This document shows positions 36,099 through 45,748 of a DNA stretch of 64,000 nt, piece by piece. Under the pieces are notes generated by a model. The model saw nothing but the letters and a program-made list of their open reading frames with translations, was not told the DNA's origin and did no database searches. The stretch covers positions 34,223 to 98,222 of the forward strand of contig CAJXJR010000015.1 in NCBI GenBank assembly GCA_913055155.1, written 5' to 3'. The first letter of the stretch is position 1. Each line of letters starts with the position of its first letter. The translations under genes and the position numbers were made by a program. The stretch comes from an uncultured Erythrobacter sp. (GTDB lineage Bacteria; Pseudomonadota; Alphaproteobacteria; Sphingomonadales; Sphingomonadaceae).

Positions 36099-37253
36099 TC
36101 AAAGCGGCTTTTCGTAGATCCGGTATTCGCGATTGACCTTGGATTCGATCGCATCGGCGATGGCCACCATGCCCTGGTTATCTTCCAGGATCCAGCCCAC
36201 CTCGGCTCGCTTCGCTCCGTGCTTCGCCACTGCATAACGGCGGATGTACTCGATCATCATGAAGGCCAGCTGGCTGGCAAGTCGCGTATTCTGGTACTTG
36301 CGCACCACCCCCATCAGCGGCACGCGGAAATTGGGACTGGTGGGATTACGCAGCCACCACAGCAGTTTGGCCCAGTTGAACGGGAACAGCCTGCCTTTCA
36401 TGTCGATCAGCTTGGTGTTGATGTCGGGCCAGCTGATCATGAAGGCCACCGGTTCGCCGTCGATCTCTGCGATCATGTTGGCCCCTTCGATGATGATCGG
36501 CTTCAGTTTCCTGGCACCATAGGCTTTCTCGTTTTCGGTAAAGGGTACGAAGCCCCAGTTCTTCGACCACGCTTCGTTGAGGATGCCGATGATGGCGTGC
36601 GCCTCTTCATCGAAGCGCGACTTGTCGACCGGGCGGACCACGATTTCCTTGTTGCGCTCGCCGGACTTGACGATGCGGTTGACGATCGGCGGGAAACCGT
36701 CTTCCACCTCCAGGTCGTAGGTGAACAGCCGTTTGGCCACGGCATAGCCCTGCGCTTCAACCCAGCCTTCATATTCCGCCTTGTGGTGACCCATCATGAT
36801 CATCGGCGGGTGGTCGTGGCCCTTCACCAGCAGGCCGGGCTCTTCCCAGATCGACAGGCTGATGGGGGCGAGCACGCGGGTCATGCCCTGCTCGCGCAGC
36901 CAATCCTCCGCCCGCGCGATCAGCGCCGCGGTAACGGCTTCGTCCTCCGCCTCCAGCAGGCCCCAGTTCCCGGTGCCGGGCCCCATGCCCTGCTCGGGCG
37001 GCTGTTCCAGCGCCAGTTCGTCGATGTGGGCGGAAATGCGCCCCACTACCTTGCCGCCACGCCGGGCCAGGAACAGCTGCACGCGGGCATGTTCATGAAA
37101 CGGGTTCTTGCCCGGTGTCAGTAGTTCGACCATGTCGGCACGCAGCGGCGGCACCCAGTTCGGATCGTCTGCGTTCAGGCGGTAAGCCAGTTCGATGAAT
37201 GCACTAAGGTCCCCCTTGCCGGAAACCGGCGCAATATCTATCTGCTCGTTCAC
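36099..37253 (-). CDS. GNAT-like acyltransferase-fold protein
   Basis: This 384-residue protein has a GNAT-like central part (FLARRGGKVVGRISAHID, AEVGWILEDNQGMVAIADAIESK) and belongs to a family often annotated as N-acetyltransferase or, misleadingly, dATP pyrophosphohydrolase. It has no signal peptide. Substrate is unknown. The start MNEQIDIAPVSG is the only good one before the conserved N-terminus. Confidence 0.75.
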   Translation of the reverse strand: MNEQIDIAPVSGKGDLSAFIELAYRLNADDPNWVPPLRADMVELLTPGKNPFHEHARVQLFLARRGGKVVGRISAHIDELALEQPPEQGMGPGTGNWGLLEAEDEAVTAALIARAEDWLREQGMTRVLAPISLSIWEEPGLLVKGHDHPPMIMMGHHKAEYEGWVEAQGYAVAKRLFTYDLEVEDGFPPIVNRIVKSGERNKEIVVRPVDKSRFDEEAHAIIGILNEAWSKNWGFVPFTENEKAYGARKLKPIIIEGANMIAEIDGEPVAFMISWPDINTKLIDMKGRLFPFNWAKLLWWLRNPTSPNFRVPLMGVVRKYQNTRLASQLAFMMIEYIRRYAVAKHGAKRAEVGWILEDNQGMVAIADAIESKVNREYRIYEKPL

Positions 37254-37375
37254 TCAACTGGCCTTTCGTTCATTTCGGGTTCGCTCTTGATATGCATCAA
37301 GGCCGTGTCAAGCGCGCTGACACATTGCGCACGCTGCATCGCACTTTTCGACAATTTGCATTATAGAGCCGCCTC

Positions 37376-38467
37376 ATGGACGCGACGAGTAACATTCCAG
37401 AGCACGATAGCGCTGCCGCCACGACGCAGCGCAGGCGCGTTCACGCGCAGATCCCCGACGACAAGGCGATGCTGCGTGCAGCGGCCGAGCTGACGCGGGA
37501 TATCAACACCGCACGCCCGGAAATCTACTGGCCCGACATGATCGCCTCTGCCCTGGTCGGCTATGCCACGCTGGCCGGCGCGATCCTGGTGGAGAACGTG
37601 TGGCTGGCACTGGCGCTGGGCGTGGTATCGGTCTTCGCATTGTATCGCGCGCTGCTGTTCATTCACGAGATTTCGCACCTGCACCGCGACGCGCTGCCGG
37701 GTTTCCGCACCGCCTGGAACCTGCTGGTCGGCATTCCCATGCTCACCCCCAGCCTGATGTACGACAGCCCCCACCGCATCCACCATTCGCGCCAACGTTA
37801 CGGCACGCCCGACGATCCCGAATACATGCCGCTGGCGCTGATGAAGCCGTGGAGCCTGCCGCTGTTCGTGCTCGTCGCCGCGCTGGCCCCGATCGCGCTG
37901 CTGGTGCGCTGGGGCGTGCTCGCCCCGCTGGGCGTGGTTATCCCGGCGGTGCGCAAGTTCGCATGGGAACGCGGCTCCACCCTCGCCATCAATCCCGATT
38001 TCCGTCGCCGCCCGGTCGAAGACAAGGAGCGCGGCTGGTTCCTGTTCCAGCAAACGGGCGCCGGCCTGTGGGCGCTGTTCGTGATGAGCACGCCGTTCTG
38101 GCTCGGCTGGAAGCCGCTGCTGGTGGCCATGGCCGTCACCGCCGCTGTTGCCGTGTTCAACCAGCTACGCACGCTGGTGGCGCACCTGTGGGAGAACGAT
38201 GGCGAGGCGATGACCGTCACCGCACAGTACCTCGACAGCGTCAACGTGCCGAGCTTCGTCGCGGGCATCTGGGCGCCGGTGGGCCTGCGCTACCACGCGC
38301 TGCACCACCTGATGCCCTCGCTGCCCTACCACTCGCTTCACGAGGCGCATAAGCGTATCAGCGCCAAGCTGGGCGAAGGCTCGACCTTTGCCGAGGCAAA
38401 CCATCCGGGCATGATCCCGCTGGTAGGCCGCATTGCGAAGAGCACGATGGGGCAGCGCGAGGTTTAG
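37376..38467 (+). CDS. Fatty acid desaturase family membrane enzyme
   Basis: This 363-residue protein has hydrophobic segments around three histidine boxes typical of membrane di-iron desaturases and hydroxylases: HEISHLHRD, HRIHHS and HALHHLMP with a further HSLHEAH. It introduces a double bond or hydroxyl into a lipid in the inner membrane. The exact product is not known. It is convergent with lptG, one base apart. Confidence 0.92.
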   Translation: MDATSNIPEHDSAAATTQRRRVHAQIPDDKAMLRAAAELTRDINTARPEIYWPDMIASALVGYATLAGAILVENVWLALALGVVSVFALYRALLFIHEISHLHRDALPGFRTAWNLLVGIPMLTPSLMYDSPHRIHHSRQRYGTPDDPEYMPLALMKPWSLPLFVLVAALAPIALLVRWGVLAPLGVVIPAVRKFAWERGSTLAINPDFRRRPVEDKERGWFLFQQTGAGLWALFVMSTPFWLGWKPLLVAMAVTAAVAVFNQLRTLVAHLWENDGEAMTVTAQYLDSVNVPSFVAGIWAPVGLRYHALHHLMPSLPYHSLHEAHKRISAKLGEGSTFAEANHPGMIPLVGRIAKSTMGQREV

Positions 38468-39565
38468 CTACTCCTCCGTCCGCACCAGCACGGTCTCGCC
38501 CACCAGCAGGAACAGGAAGAACGGCGCCCAGGCTGCCAGCAGCGGCGGGTAGCCGCCGAAGCTGCCCATGGCGAGCGCGGCGTTGTCGACCACGAAGTAG
38601 GCAAAGCCCAGCGCCATGCCCAGCACGGCGCGGGCGAACAGGTGGCCCGACCTCGCCAGCCCGAAGCCCGCCACAGCGCCCAGCAGCGGCATCAACACGG
38701 CCGACAGCGGGCCGGAGATCTTGTGCCACCACTTGGCCTCCAGTTCGCCCGTGCGCCTGCCTGCGGCCTGAAGCGCGTCGATGCTTTCCGAAAGTTCCGC
38801 CAACCCCTGCGCGTCGGGGTCCACACGGCGAAGTTCGACTTGCGAGACTTCCACGCCGGGGGCGACGACCACGCTGTCGAGTTGCTCGGTACTGGCCGAA
38901 GCAACATTGAAGCTGGAGGCATTGTCCAGTTGCCAGCCCGGCGCGGCAAAGGTTGCCCGGTCTGCCGTCAGCTGGCGGGTTATCATGCCTGAATCGTCGC
39001 GCTCGTAATAGGTGACATCGGTCAGCACCGTCTCAGCCCCCTGGCCGGTCATGGTGCCTGCCATCAGCACGTCGTTGCCGTCGTTGAAATAGACGTTGGA
39101 GCGCGCCTCGCGGTCTTCCGGCACGGCGGCATAGTCAACGCCTTCCCACGCCTTCAGCGTGGCCGTGGCGCGAGTGACGACGCGTTCGTTGAAAGCGAAC
39201 GAAATCGCCGCCACCACCAGCCCGATCAGCAACAGCGGGGCCAGGATCTGGTGCGCGGAAAGCCCTGCCGCCTTCATCGAGACGACTTCGGAATTCTGGT
39301 TCAGCCCCGCCAGCGTGATGATCGTTGCCAGCAGCACCGAATAGGGCAGGAAGCGGGCGATCAGCTGCGGCACGCGCAAGCTGGCATAGAGCCAGATCTC
39401 GGCATCGCCATTGCCCGGCACGGCCAGGATATCGCCGGTCTTGCCCAGCAGATCGAGCATCATCAGCACCAGCACCAGCATCGTCAACACCGCGACGATG
39501 CGCACCGCGAACATCCTGGCGAGGTAGATCGTCAGCGTGCGCGAGGGAAAGAAATCAAGCAGCAT
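38468..39565 (-). CDS. lptG: LPS export permease LptG
   Basis: This 365-residue YjgP/YjgQ-family permease has three membrane segments at each end and a periplasmic beta-jellyroll in between; LNQNSEVVSMKAAGLSAHQI is the typical coupling-helix region. With LptF and LptB it extracts lipopolysaccharide from the inner membrane. Its start overlaps lptF by 11 bases, as usual for this operon. Confidence 0.95.
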   Translation of the reverse strand: MLLDFFPSRTLTIYLARMFAVRIVAVLTMLVLVLMMLDLLGKTGDILAVPGNGDAEIWLYASLRVPQLIARFLPYSVLLATIITLAGLNQNSEVVSMKAAGLSAHQILAPLLLIGLVVAAISFAFNERVVTRATATLKAWEGVDYAAVPEDREARSNVYFNDGNDVLMAGTMTGQGAETVLTDVTYYERDDSGMITRQLTADRATFAAPGWQLDNASSFNVASASTEQLDSVVVAPGVEVSQVELRRVDPDAQGLAELSESIDALQAAGRRTGELEAKWWHKISGPLSAVLMPLLGAVAGFGLARSGHLFARAVLGMALGFAYFVVDNAALAMGSFGGYPPLLAAWAPFFLFLLVGETVLVRTEE

Positions 39566-40838
39566 GGCCGGCCGCCTCTTCCTGCTGGTGCTTCAGTTCT
39601 TCCTCCTGCTGCTGGTGTAGGTCTTCCTCGGGCACCAGGCCCCGCAGCCGGTCACGCCCCAGCAGTTTCTTGATGCGGCGCGCCAGCTTGGCGTAAAGGT
39701 TTTCGAGGAAGCCGATTGCCTGTCCGCCAGGCACGAACGCGACGTGGTAGTACATCCAGCTGATCATCGCGAACAGCACGGCAAAGGGTCCCCAAAGCGC
39801 CAGGAACGGGTCAAGCTGGCCGATTGCCGCCACTTCCGAACCGTACTGGTTGATCTTGTGATAGGCGACCACGATGACGATGGACAGGAACACGCCCAGT
39901 GCCGAGGTGCTGCGCTTGGGCGGTACGCCCAGCGCCACGGCGAGGAACGGCAGCATCACCATCATCACCACTTCCACCATGCGGTAATTGAAATTGGCCT
40001 GGCTGCCCACGCGCTGGTCCGCGGTGCTTTCCGGGCCCCAGCCGATCTCCAGCAGTTCGGGCAGGATATACTCGCGCTCGTCCTCGCCGCGATCGCGGAA
40101 TTCCTCCACCGCGGGCAGGTCGATCGGCAAGTCATGCTGGCTGAAGCTGAGAACGCGCGGGGTGCCATCGGCAACGTCATGCACGATCACCCCGTCCTCC
40201 AGCCGCAGGATGATGGTGTTGCGATCCTCGCGATTGGCCAGGAAGCGCCCCTCGCGCGCTGATATGGAGAGCACCTGCCCTTCATCGTCGGCAACGCGGG
40301 CAAAGATGCCCATCAGCTTGCGACCTTCGTCCTCGCTCGCCTCGATGCGCAAGGCCATGCGGTCTTCCAGCGTGTTGAACTCGCCCACCTTGATCGACGC
40401 GCCCAGCGCACCCGATCGCAGTTCGAATTCCATCTCCTCGTAGGCAAAGCGCGCCTGCGGCTGGATGAAGCCGACGATGGCAAAGTTCAGCGCCACCAGC
40501 GCGAAAGTGATGAGGAACGGCACCCGCAGCAGCCGGGTGTAGGACCAGCCGACCGCGCGCATCACGTCGAGTTCGCTGGATATCGCCAGCTTGCGAAAGG
40601 CGAACAGGATACCAAGCATCAAGCCCAGCGGGATGGCAAGGCCGGCGTATTCGGGCACCAGGTTTAGCAGCATTTCGAAGACGACGCTGATCGGGCCGCC
40701 TTCCACGCTGACGAAATCGAACAGCCGCAGCATCTTTTCCAGCAACAGCAGGCTGGCCGCCAGCACGAACACGCCGATCATCGGCACGACGACGAGCCGG
40801 AAGATGTAGCGGTCTGTTGCGGTAATAAAGCGGGACAC
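39555..40838 (-). CDS. lptF: LPS export permease LptF
   Basis: This 427-residue permease has the same family layout, with AFRKLAISSELDVMRAVGWSYTRLL as the coupling region. The C-terminal tail is long and rich in Glu, Gln and His (EEDLHQQQEEELKHQQEEAA), which is unusual. The likely start is GTG at 40838. It forms a two-gene operon with lptG. Confidence 0.95.
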   Translation of the reverse strand: MSRFITATDRYIFRLVVVPMIGVFVLAASLLLLEKMLRLFDFVSVEGGPISVVFEMLLNLVPEYAGLAIPLGLMLGILFAFRKLAISSELDVMRAVGWSYTRLLRVPFLITFALVALNFAIVGFIQPQARFAYEEMEFELRSGALGASIKVGEFNTLEDRMALRIEASEDEGRKLMGIFARVADDEGQVLSISAREGRFLANREDRNTIILRLEDGVIVHDVADGTPRVLSFSQHDLPIDLPAVEEFRDRGEDEREYILPELLEIGWGPESTADQRVGSQANFNYRMVEVVMMVMLPFLAVALGVPPKRSTSALGVFLSIVIVVAYHKINQYGSEVAAIGQLDPFLALWGPFAVLFAMISWMYYHVAFVPGGQAIGFLENLYAKLARRIKKLLGRDRLRGLVPEEDLHQQQEEELKHQQEEAAGHAA

Positions 40839-40946
40839 GTGCCAGTCTGACGCTGCGTTTGAACTATGGCTCCTGCGCGCCTTAGCGGGAAATTACGCAG
40901 CGGTCATGTGTTGAATGGCACGGTAAAAGGGCCGCACTCGCGGCTT

Positions 40947-41333
40947 TCAGGCCTTTTCCAGGGTACATTGCAGCGGGTGCTGGTTCTCGCGCGCGAAATC
41001 CATCACCTGGTTCACCTTGGTTTCAGCCACTTCGTAGGGGAAGATGCCGCACACGCCGACGCCGCGCTGGTGGACGTGCAGCATCACCCGCGTCGCCTGT
41101 TCCAGGTCCATGCGGAAGAAGCGCTTCAGCACCATCACCACGAATTCCATCGGGGTGTAGTCGTCGTTCAGCATCAGTACCTTGTACTGGCTGGGTTTCT
41201 TGGGCTTGGCGCGGGTCTTGGTGGCAACACCGACCTGCCCTTCTCCATCACCCGTACCCGCATCGTCGCCATCCTCGTCGGCAGCGACAACGGACCAGCC
41301 CTGAGCGGCCTGAAAGAGATCGGTGTGGGTCAT
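40947..41333 (-). CDS. clpS: ClpS adaptor of the N-end rule
   Basis: ClpS delivers N-degron proteins to ClpAP. The 128-residue protein has the core [21 protein letters not shown] and [23 protein letters not shown]. The first 45 residues form an acidic, low-complexity extension, so the real start may lie further in. clpA is not next to it. Confidence 0.94.
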   Translation of the reverse strand: MTHTDLFQAAQGWSVVAADEDGDDAGTGDGEGQVGVATKTRAKPKKPSQYKVLMLNDDYTPMEFVVMVLKRFFRMDLEQATRVMLHVHQRGVGVCGIFPYEVAETKVNQVMDFARENQHPLQCTLEKA

Positions 41334-41423
41334 TTCGAGCGCGAATATCGTAACAAACGGGGCTGCTGCAAGACCATGCTTGCAGATTATGGGTTAGCAC
41401 ACGCGGTTAAGCCGGACAGCATT

Positions 41424-41452
41424 CGGGCCGGACAGCATGGCTGCCCGGCCCG
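41424..41452 (-). terminator. Hairpin behind the phasin gene
   Basis: An 8-bp G/C stem (41424-41431 with 41445-41452) holds an inner CAGC/GCTG stem, 57 bases past the phasin stop. It lacks a T tract, so it may be an RNA-stabilising 3' end rather than a simple terminator. Confidence 0.4.
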
Positions 41453-41508
41453 TCAACTGGTCGTCCTTGGGAGAGGAGAGGTGGGGCGACCGGAAAGAAG
41501 TTTCGCGC

Positions 41509-42225
41509 TTAGGCGACCTTCGACAGCTTTTCGGCAGCCACGTTCACGCGGGCCGACATCGGCGCAGCCACGTCGTTGGCCATCTTCATCGTCGCGTCGG
41601 TGGTCTTCGAAGCGGCAGCGATCATCGCATCGAAGTTGCGACGCATGATCTTGCCCTGCAGCTGGAACAGCTCGGTCGGGCTCTTGATGCTGGCCATGTC
41701 CTTGATGTCGGCGGTGGCGGTTTCGTAAGCCAGCTTGGCTTCGTCGGCCATGGTCTGGCCCATGCCCTGCATGCTTTCGGCGAAAACCTTGCCGGTCTCG
41801 ACAACGGCTTCGACGTTGCCCTTGGCGAATTCGGTCATCTCGGTCATCGCTTCGGTGCTCTTGTCGTAGGCAGCCTGAGCGCGCGCCTGCATTTCGCTGA
41901 CGGCTTCGTTCATCGATTCCGAAATCTGGGTGGTGTAATCAAAGGTCTTGTTGGCCATGATCTTTTCCTTGAGCTGGGTAACTGTGGGTTCGGTCTTTGC
42001 CGCCTTTGCGCCGGGGGCCTTGGTGCGCTTGGGGGCGGGAGTCTTCTTGGCGACGGGCTTCCTTGCCGGCGCTGCCTTCTTCGGAGCCGCCTTCTTGGCA
42101 GCGGGCGCCTTCTTCACCGGCGTCTTGTTCACCGGTGCCGGCTTCTTGGCGGGGGCTGCACCTTCGGCAGCCGCTGCCTGAGCATTCTCGGCACTGTCAC
42201 CAGTCTTCGACGTGGTCTCGGCCAT
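41509..42225 (-). CDS. Phasin with a histone-like N-terminal tail
   Basis: The C-terminal 150 residues are a phasin domain (MANKTFDYTTQISESMNEAVSEM .. AEKLSKVA), which coats polyhydroxyalkanoate granules. Residues 25-78 are a run of Ala-Lys-Pro repeats (KKAPAAKKAAPKKAAPARK) like histone H1 or PhaF tails, suited to bind DNA. An internal ATG at 41958 has AAGGA at the right distance and would give a plain 149-residue phasin, so two forms may be made. phaC lies just upstream. Confidence 0.88.
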   Translation of the reverse strand: MAETTSKTGDSAENAQAAAAEGAAPAKKPAPVNKTPVKKAPAAKKAAPKKAAPARKPVAKKTPAPKRTKAPGAKAAKTEPTVTQLKEKIMANKTFDYTTQISESMNEAVSEMQARAQAAYDKSTEAMTEMTEFAKGNVEAVVETGKVFAESMQGMGQTMADEAKLAYETATADIKDMASIKSPTELFQLQGKIMRRNFDAMIAAASKTTDATMKMANDVAAPMSARVNVAAEKLSKVA

Positions 42226-42281
42226 GGGTCCTCGCTTGCGTTTCGTCGCATTGATGAGGCCGCGAACGGATCACGGCATCG

Positions 42282-42342
42282 TGTTGCAGTGCACAAATAT
42301 GATTTTGCATAAGCGAAGTCAAGGAAAATGTTGCAGCGCACA
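42282..42342 (-). promoter_or_regulatory. Phasin promoter flanked by two operator-like repeats
   Basis: On the minus strand a sigma-70-like promoter (TTGACT, 17 bases, TATTTG; 42322-42294) is flanked by two copies of a 14-base sequence differing at one position. Plus-strand forms are TGTTGCAGTGCACA at 42282-42295, overlapping the -10, and TGTTGCAGCGCACA at 42329-42342, upstream of the -35. A repressor of the PhaR type is the obvious candidate; no phaR gene is in the window. Confidence 0.55.
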
Positions 42343-42383
42343 ATAAGGCAGGGAACGCACGTCTCCCGCAACCTTGCGAGGCC

Positions 42384-44252
42384 TCAGCGCATCTTTACGT
42401 AACGACCGGGCGCATCTTCGATCGCCGGGTTCGACTTGCTCCCCGGTTTCCGGCGCCCGCGCGCCTTCACTCGCTTGCCATCCAGCGATTCGAGCCACTG
42501 CAGCCAGTCCGGCCACCAGCTGCCCGGATGTTCGGTGGCGCCCTCGACGAATTCCTCCAGCGATGTGAATTCGCCCTCGTTGGTCCAGTACTGATACTTG
42601 TTCGCCGCCGGCGGGTTCACCACCCCGGCGATGTGCCCGCTGCCCGCCAGCACGAAACGGTTGGGGCCGGAAAAGTGCTCCAGCGCCTTGAACACGCTTT
42701 CCGGCGGAGAGATGTGATCCTCGCGCCCCGCCTGGATATAGGTGGGCACGGAAACCAGCCGCAAGTCGATCTCGGTGCCGTCCGCGCCCAGCGCATCGGG
42801 CACCACCAGCAGGTTGTCGCGATAGAGATCGCGCAGGTAGCGGCCGTGCCACTTGGCCGGCAGGTTGGTGACGTCGCCGTTCCAGAACAGCAGGTCGAAC
42901 GCCGGATAGTCCTCTCCCAGCAGGTAGTGGTTGACGACATAGTTCCAGATCAGGTCGCTGCCACGCAGCATGTTGAACGTGGCCGCGAGGTAGCGCCCGT
43001 CGAGGTAGCCCCCCTTGCTGGCCTGGCGGATGAATTCCAGCTTGCCCTCGTCGATGAACAGCTTGAGGTCGCCGGCGTGCTCGAAATCCACTTGCGCGGT
43101 AAAGAAGGTTGCGCTTTTCACCTTGGCCGCTTCCCCGCGCCGCGCCAACACCGCCAGCGTCGCCGCCAGGGTGGTGCCTGCCACGCAATAGCCCACGGTG
43201 TGCACGCTTGGCACCTTCAGCCGATCGCGTACCACGTCGATGGCTTCCATCTGCGCCAGGATGTAATCGTCCCAGTCGATATCGGCCAGGCTCTCGTCCG
43301 CCGAACGCCAGCTGACCAGCAGCACCGAAATGCCCTGGTCCAGCGCCCAGCGCACGAAGCTCTTCTTCTCGTTCAGGTCAAGGATGTAAAAGCGGTTGAT
43401 CCAGGGCGGGAAGATCAGCAGCGGCACCTCCAGCACCTCTTCGGTGGTGGGGGTGTAGTGGATGATCTGGAACAGCTCGGTCTCGTAGATCACCTTGCCC
43501 GGCGTGGTGGCAATATTCTCGCCCAGCACGAACTTGCTGGTGTCGGTATGCGTCAGCTGCCCCCGCTCAAGGTCGTGGGTCAGTCGTTCCAGCCCGCGCA
43601 CCAGGTTCTCGCCCTGGCTTTCCACCGTGCGTTCCAGCACGACCGGGTTCATCAACGGGAAGTTCGCCGGGCTCATCGCATCGAGCACGCTCTGCGTGGC
43701 AAAACGCAAGTCCTCGCGATCCTTTTCGGACAGGCCCTCTGCCGTATCGATGCTTTCCGCCAGCCGTCGGGCAAACAACAGGTAGGTCTGGTGGATCAGG
43801 GCATATACAGGCTGTTCGCGCCACGCCGGATCGGCAAAGCGGCGATCCTTGAACGGCAGGTGCGCCTCTTTACCGTCACCTTTGCCATCCTTGTCGTATT
43901 GCGCCAGCACGTCCTTCCACAGTTCCACGCCCTCTGCCCACAGCTTCTGCTGCGCCTCGGCATCGAGCAAGGGGTTTACCGCCGCCATTTGCCGCAAGGC
44001 TTCCATCCAGCTGGCGGGATCGCTCAGCAAGGGCGCGCTGCGTTGTTCTCTCGGCAGGCAGAATTGCAGCCAGGTCTCCTGGAATTCCATCAGGGCCTTG
44101 CCCATGGCATCGGCAGCGTTCCGGTCCGGCATCGAATCGACCGCCTGCGGGGCGAAGGTCTGCATCATCTGACGCGCCGCCTCGCCCTGCATGCGCAGCA
44201 TTTCGGTGAAGATGTCGGCAGCCTCGTCGCTGCCGCTGGTGTCCTGTGCCAT
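42384..44252 (-). CDS. phaC: Class I poly(3-hydroxyalkanoate) synthase
   Basis: PhaC polymerises 3-hydroxyacyl-CoA into storage polyester on granules. The 622-residue protein has the lipase-like box GYCVAG with the nucleophile Cys356, the preceding FPPWINRFYILDLNEKKSFVRW region and the catalytic histidine in AGSGHIAGVVNPP. The start MAQDTSGSDEA is chosen because upstream sequence belongs to the intergenic region of the divergent aminotransferase. It is followed by the phasin gene 158 bases on. Confidence 0.95.
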   Translation of the reverse strand: MAQDTSGSDEAADIFTEMLRMQGEAARQMMQTFAPQAVDSMPDRNAADAMGKALMEFQETWLQFCLPREQRSAPLLSDPASWMEALRQMAAVNPLLDAEAQQKLWAEGVELWKDVLAQYDKDGKGDGKEAHLPFKDRRFADPAWREQPVYALIHQTYLLFARRLAESIDTAEGLSEKDREDLRFATQSVLDAMSPANFPLMNPVVLERTVESQGENLVRGLERLTHDLERGQLTHTDTSKFVLGENIATTPGKVIYETELFQIIHYTPTTEEVLEVPLLIFPPWINRFYILDLNEKKSFVRWALDQGISVLLVSWRSADESLADIDWDDYILAQMEAIDVVRDRLKVPSVHTVGYCVAGTTLAATLAVLARRGEAAKVKSATFFTAQVDFEHAGDLKLFIDEGKLEFIRQASKGGYLDGRYLAATFNMLRGSDLIWNYVVNHYLLGEDYPAFDLLFWNGDVTNLPAKWHGRYLRDLYRDNLLVVPDALGADGTEIDLRLVSVPTYIQAGREDHISPPESVFKALEHFSGPNRFVLAGSGHIAGVVNPPAANKYQYWTNEGEFTSLEEFVEGATEHPGSWWPDWLQWLESLDGKRVKARGRRKPGSKSNPAIEDAPGRYVKMR

Positions 44253-44421
44253 GACAGGGCCCTTATAGGCACAAATTTGACAATTGGGAGCCATTGCCGA
44301 GCCGGCCATTGCCATGTCGCACGTGATGCGCGTTGCGCTTGGCATGGCTTTCAGCCAGATAGGCCCTGCGAAACCTGCAATGGAAAACGCCCGAATGTCC
44401 GGGCGCAGCCAAGAGAAGGAA

Positions 44422-45624
44422 ATGATGGACACCCAATTCTACCGCATCAAGCGCCTGCCGCCCTATGTCATCGCCGAAGTCAACGCGATGCGAGCGGCCG
44501 CGCGTGCGGAAGGGCGCGACATCATCGACCTGGGCATGGGCAACCCCGACCAGCCACCGCCGCAGCACGTGATCGACAAGCTGTGCGAGGTGGCGCAGAA
44601 GCCCGATGCCCACGGCTATTCGCAGTCCAAGGGCATCCCCGGCCTGCGCAAGGCCCAGGCCAATTACTACCAGCGCCGTTTCGGTGTCGATCTCGACCCC
44701 GAGAACGAAGTGGTCGTCACGCTGGGCTCGAAGGAAGGGCTGGCAAGCCTCGCCACGGCGATCACCGCGCCGGGCGACACCATCCTGGCACCCAACCCCA
44801 GCTACCCGATCCACACCTTCGGCTTCATCATCGCCGGGGCCTCGATCCGTTCGGTGCCGACCACGCCCGACGACAAGTACTGGCACGAGCTCGAGCAGGC
44901 GATGAACTTCACCGTTCCACGGCCCACGGTGCTTGTGGTGAACTTCCCCAGCAATCCCACCGCTGAGGTGGTGGACCTGGATTTCTACGCCAAGCTGGTC
45001 GACTGGGCGAAGTTCCACAAGGTCTGGGTGCTGTCAGACCTCGCCTATTCCGAGCTGTATTACGACGGCAAGCCGACGCCCTCGATCCTGCAGGTGCCGG
45101 GGGCGAAGGACGTGGCAGTGGAATTCACCAGCCTTTCCAAGACCTATGGCATGGCCGGCTGGCGCATGGGCTTTGCCGTGGGCAACCAGACGTTGATCTC
45201 GGCCATGGCGCGGGTGAAGAGCTATATCGACTATGGCGCCTTCACCCCCATCCAGGCCGCCGCCGTCGCTGCGCTGAACGGCCCGCAGGACTATGTCGAG
45301 AAGAACCGGCAGATGTATCACAAGCGCCGCGACGTGATGGTGGAGGCCTTCGCCCGTGCCGGATGGGACATTCCTTCGCCGCCTGCATCGATGTTTGCCT
45401 GGGCACCACTGCCGCCGGCGCTGAAGGAAATGGGCAGCCTGGAATTCTCCAAGCAGCTGCTGACCAAGGCCGAAGTCGCCGTGGCGCCGGGCGTTGGCTA
45501 TGGCGAGGACGGCGAAGGCTACGTCCGCATAGCGATGGTGGAGAACGAACAGCGCCTGCGCCAGGCGGCGCGCAACGTAAAGCGCTATTTCCAGGAGATG
45601 GGAGTCAACACCGGCAAGAACTGA
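44422..45624 (+). CDS. Alanine-type PLP aminotransferase (AlaC-like)
   Basis: This 400-residue fold-type I aminotransferase has IIDLGMGNPDQPPPQHV, the cofactor lysine in SLSKTYGMAGWRMGF and a C-terminal GYVRIAMVENEQRL. The pattern matches the AlaC/YfdZ group that makes alanine from pyruvate, close to LL-diaminopimelate aminotransferases. Tandem ATGs at 44422 and 44425 follow AGAAGGA. It is divergent from phaC. Confidence 0.9.
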   Translation: MMDTQFYRIKRLPPYVIAEVNAMRAAARAEGRDIIDLGMGNPDQPPPQHVIDKLCEVAQKPDAHGYSQSKGIPGLRKAQANYYQRRFGVDLDPENEVVVTLGSKEGLASLATAITAPGDTILAPNPSYPIHTFGFIIAGASIRSVPTTPDDKYWHELEQAMNFTVPRPTVLVVNFPSNPTAEVVDLDFYAKLVDWAKFHKVWVLSDLAYSELYYDGKPTPSILQVPGAKDVAVEFTSLSKTYGMAGWRMGFAVGNQTLISAMARVKSYIDYGAFTPIQAAAVAALNGPQDYVEKNRQMYHKRRDVMVEAFARAGWDIPSPPASMFAWAPLPPALKEMGSLEFSKQLLTKAEVAVAPGVGYGEDGEGYVRIAMVENEQRLRQAARNVKRYFQEMGVNTGKN

Positions 45625-45748
45625 CGCCCGGCCCGTTGCCGAATTCCTGTTTCAATTTGGCAAGCACCAAGCTTGCGGCCGATTACGCAATTGCAAGCGG
45701 TTGCAAATGCTGCTGCCTTGCTCCGCGTTTGGGTGAGACGGAGCATCG

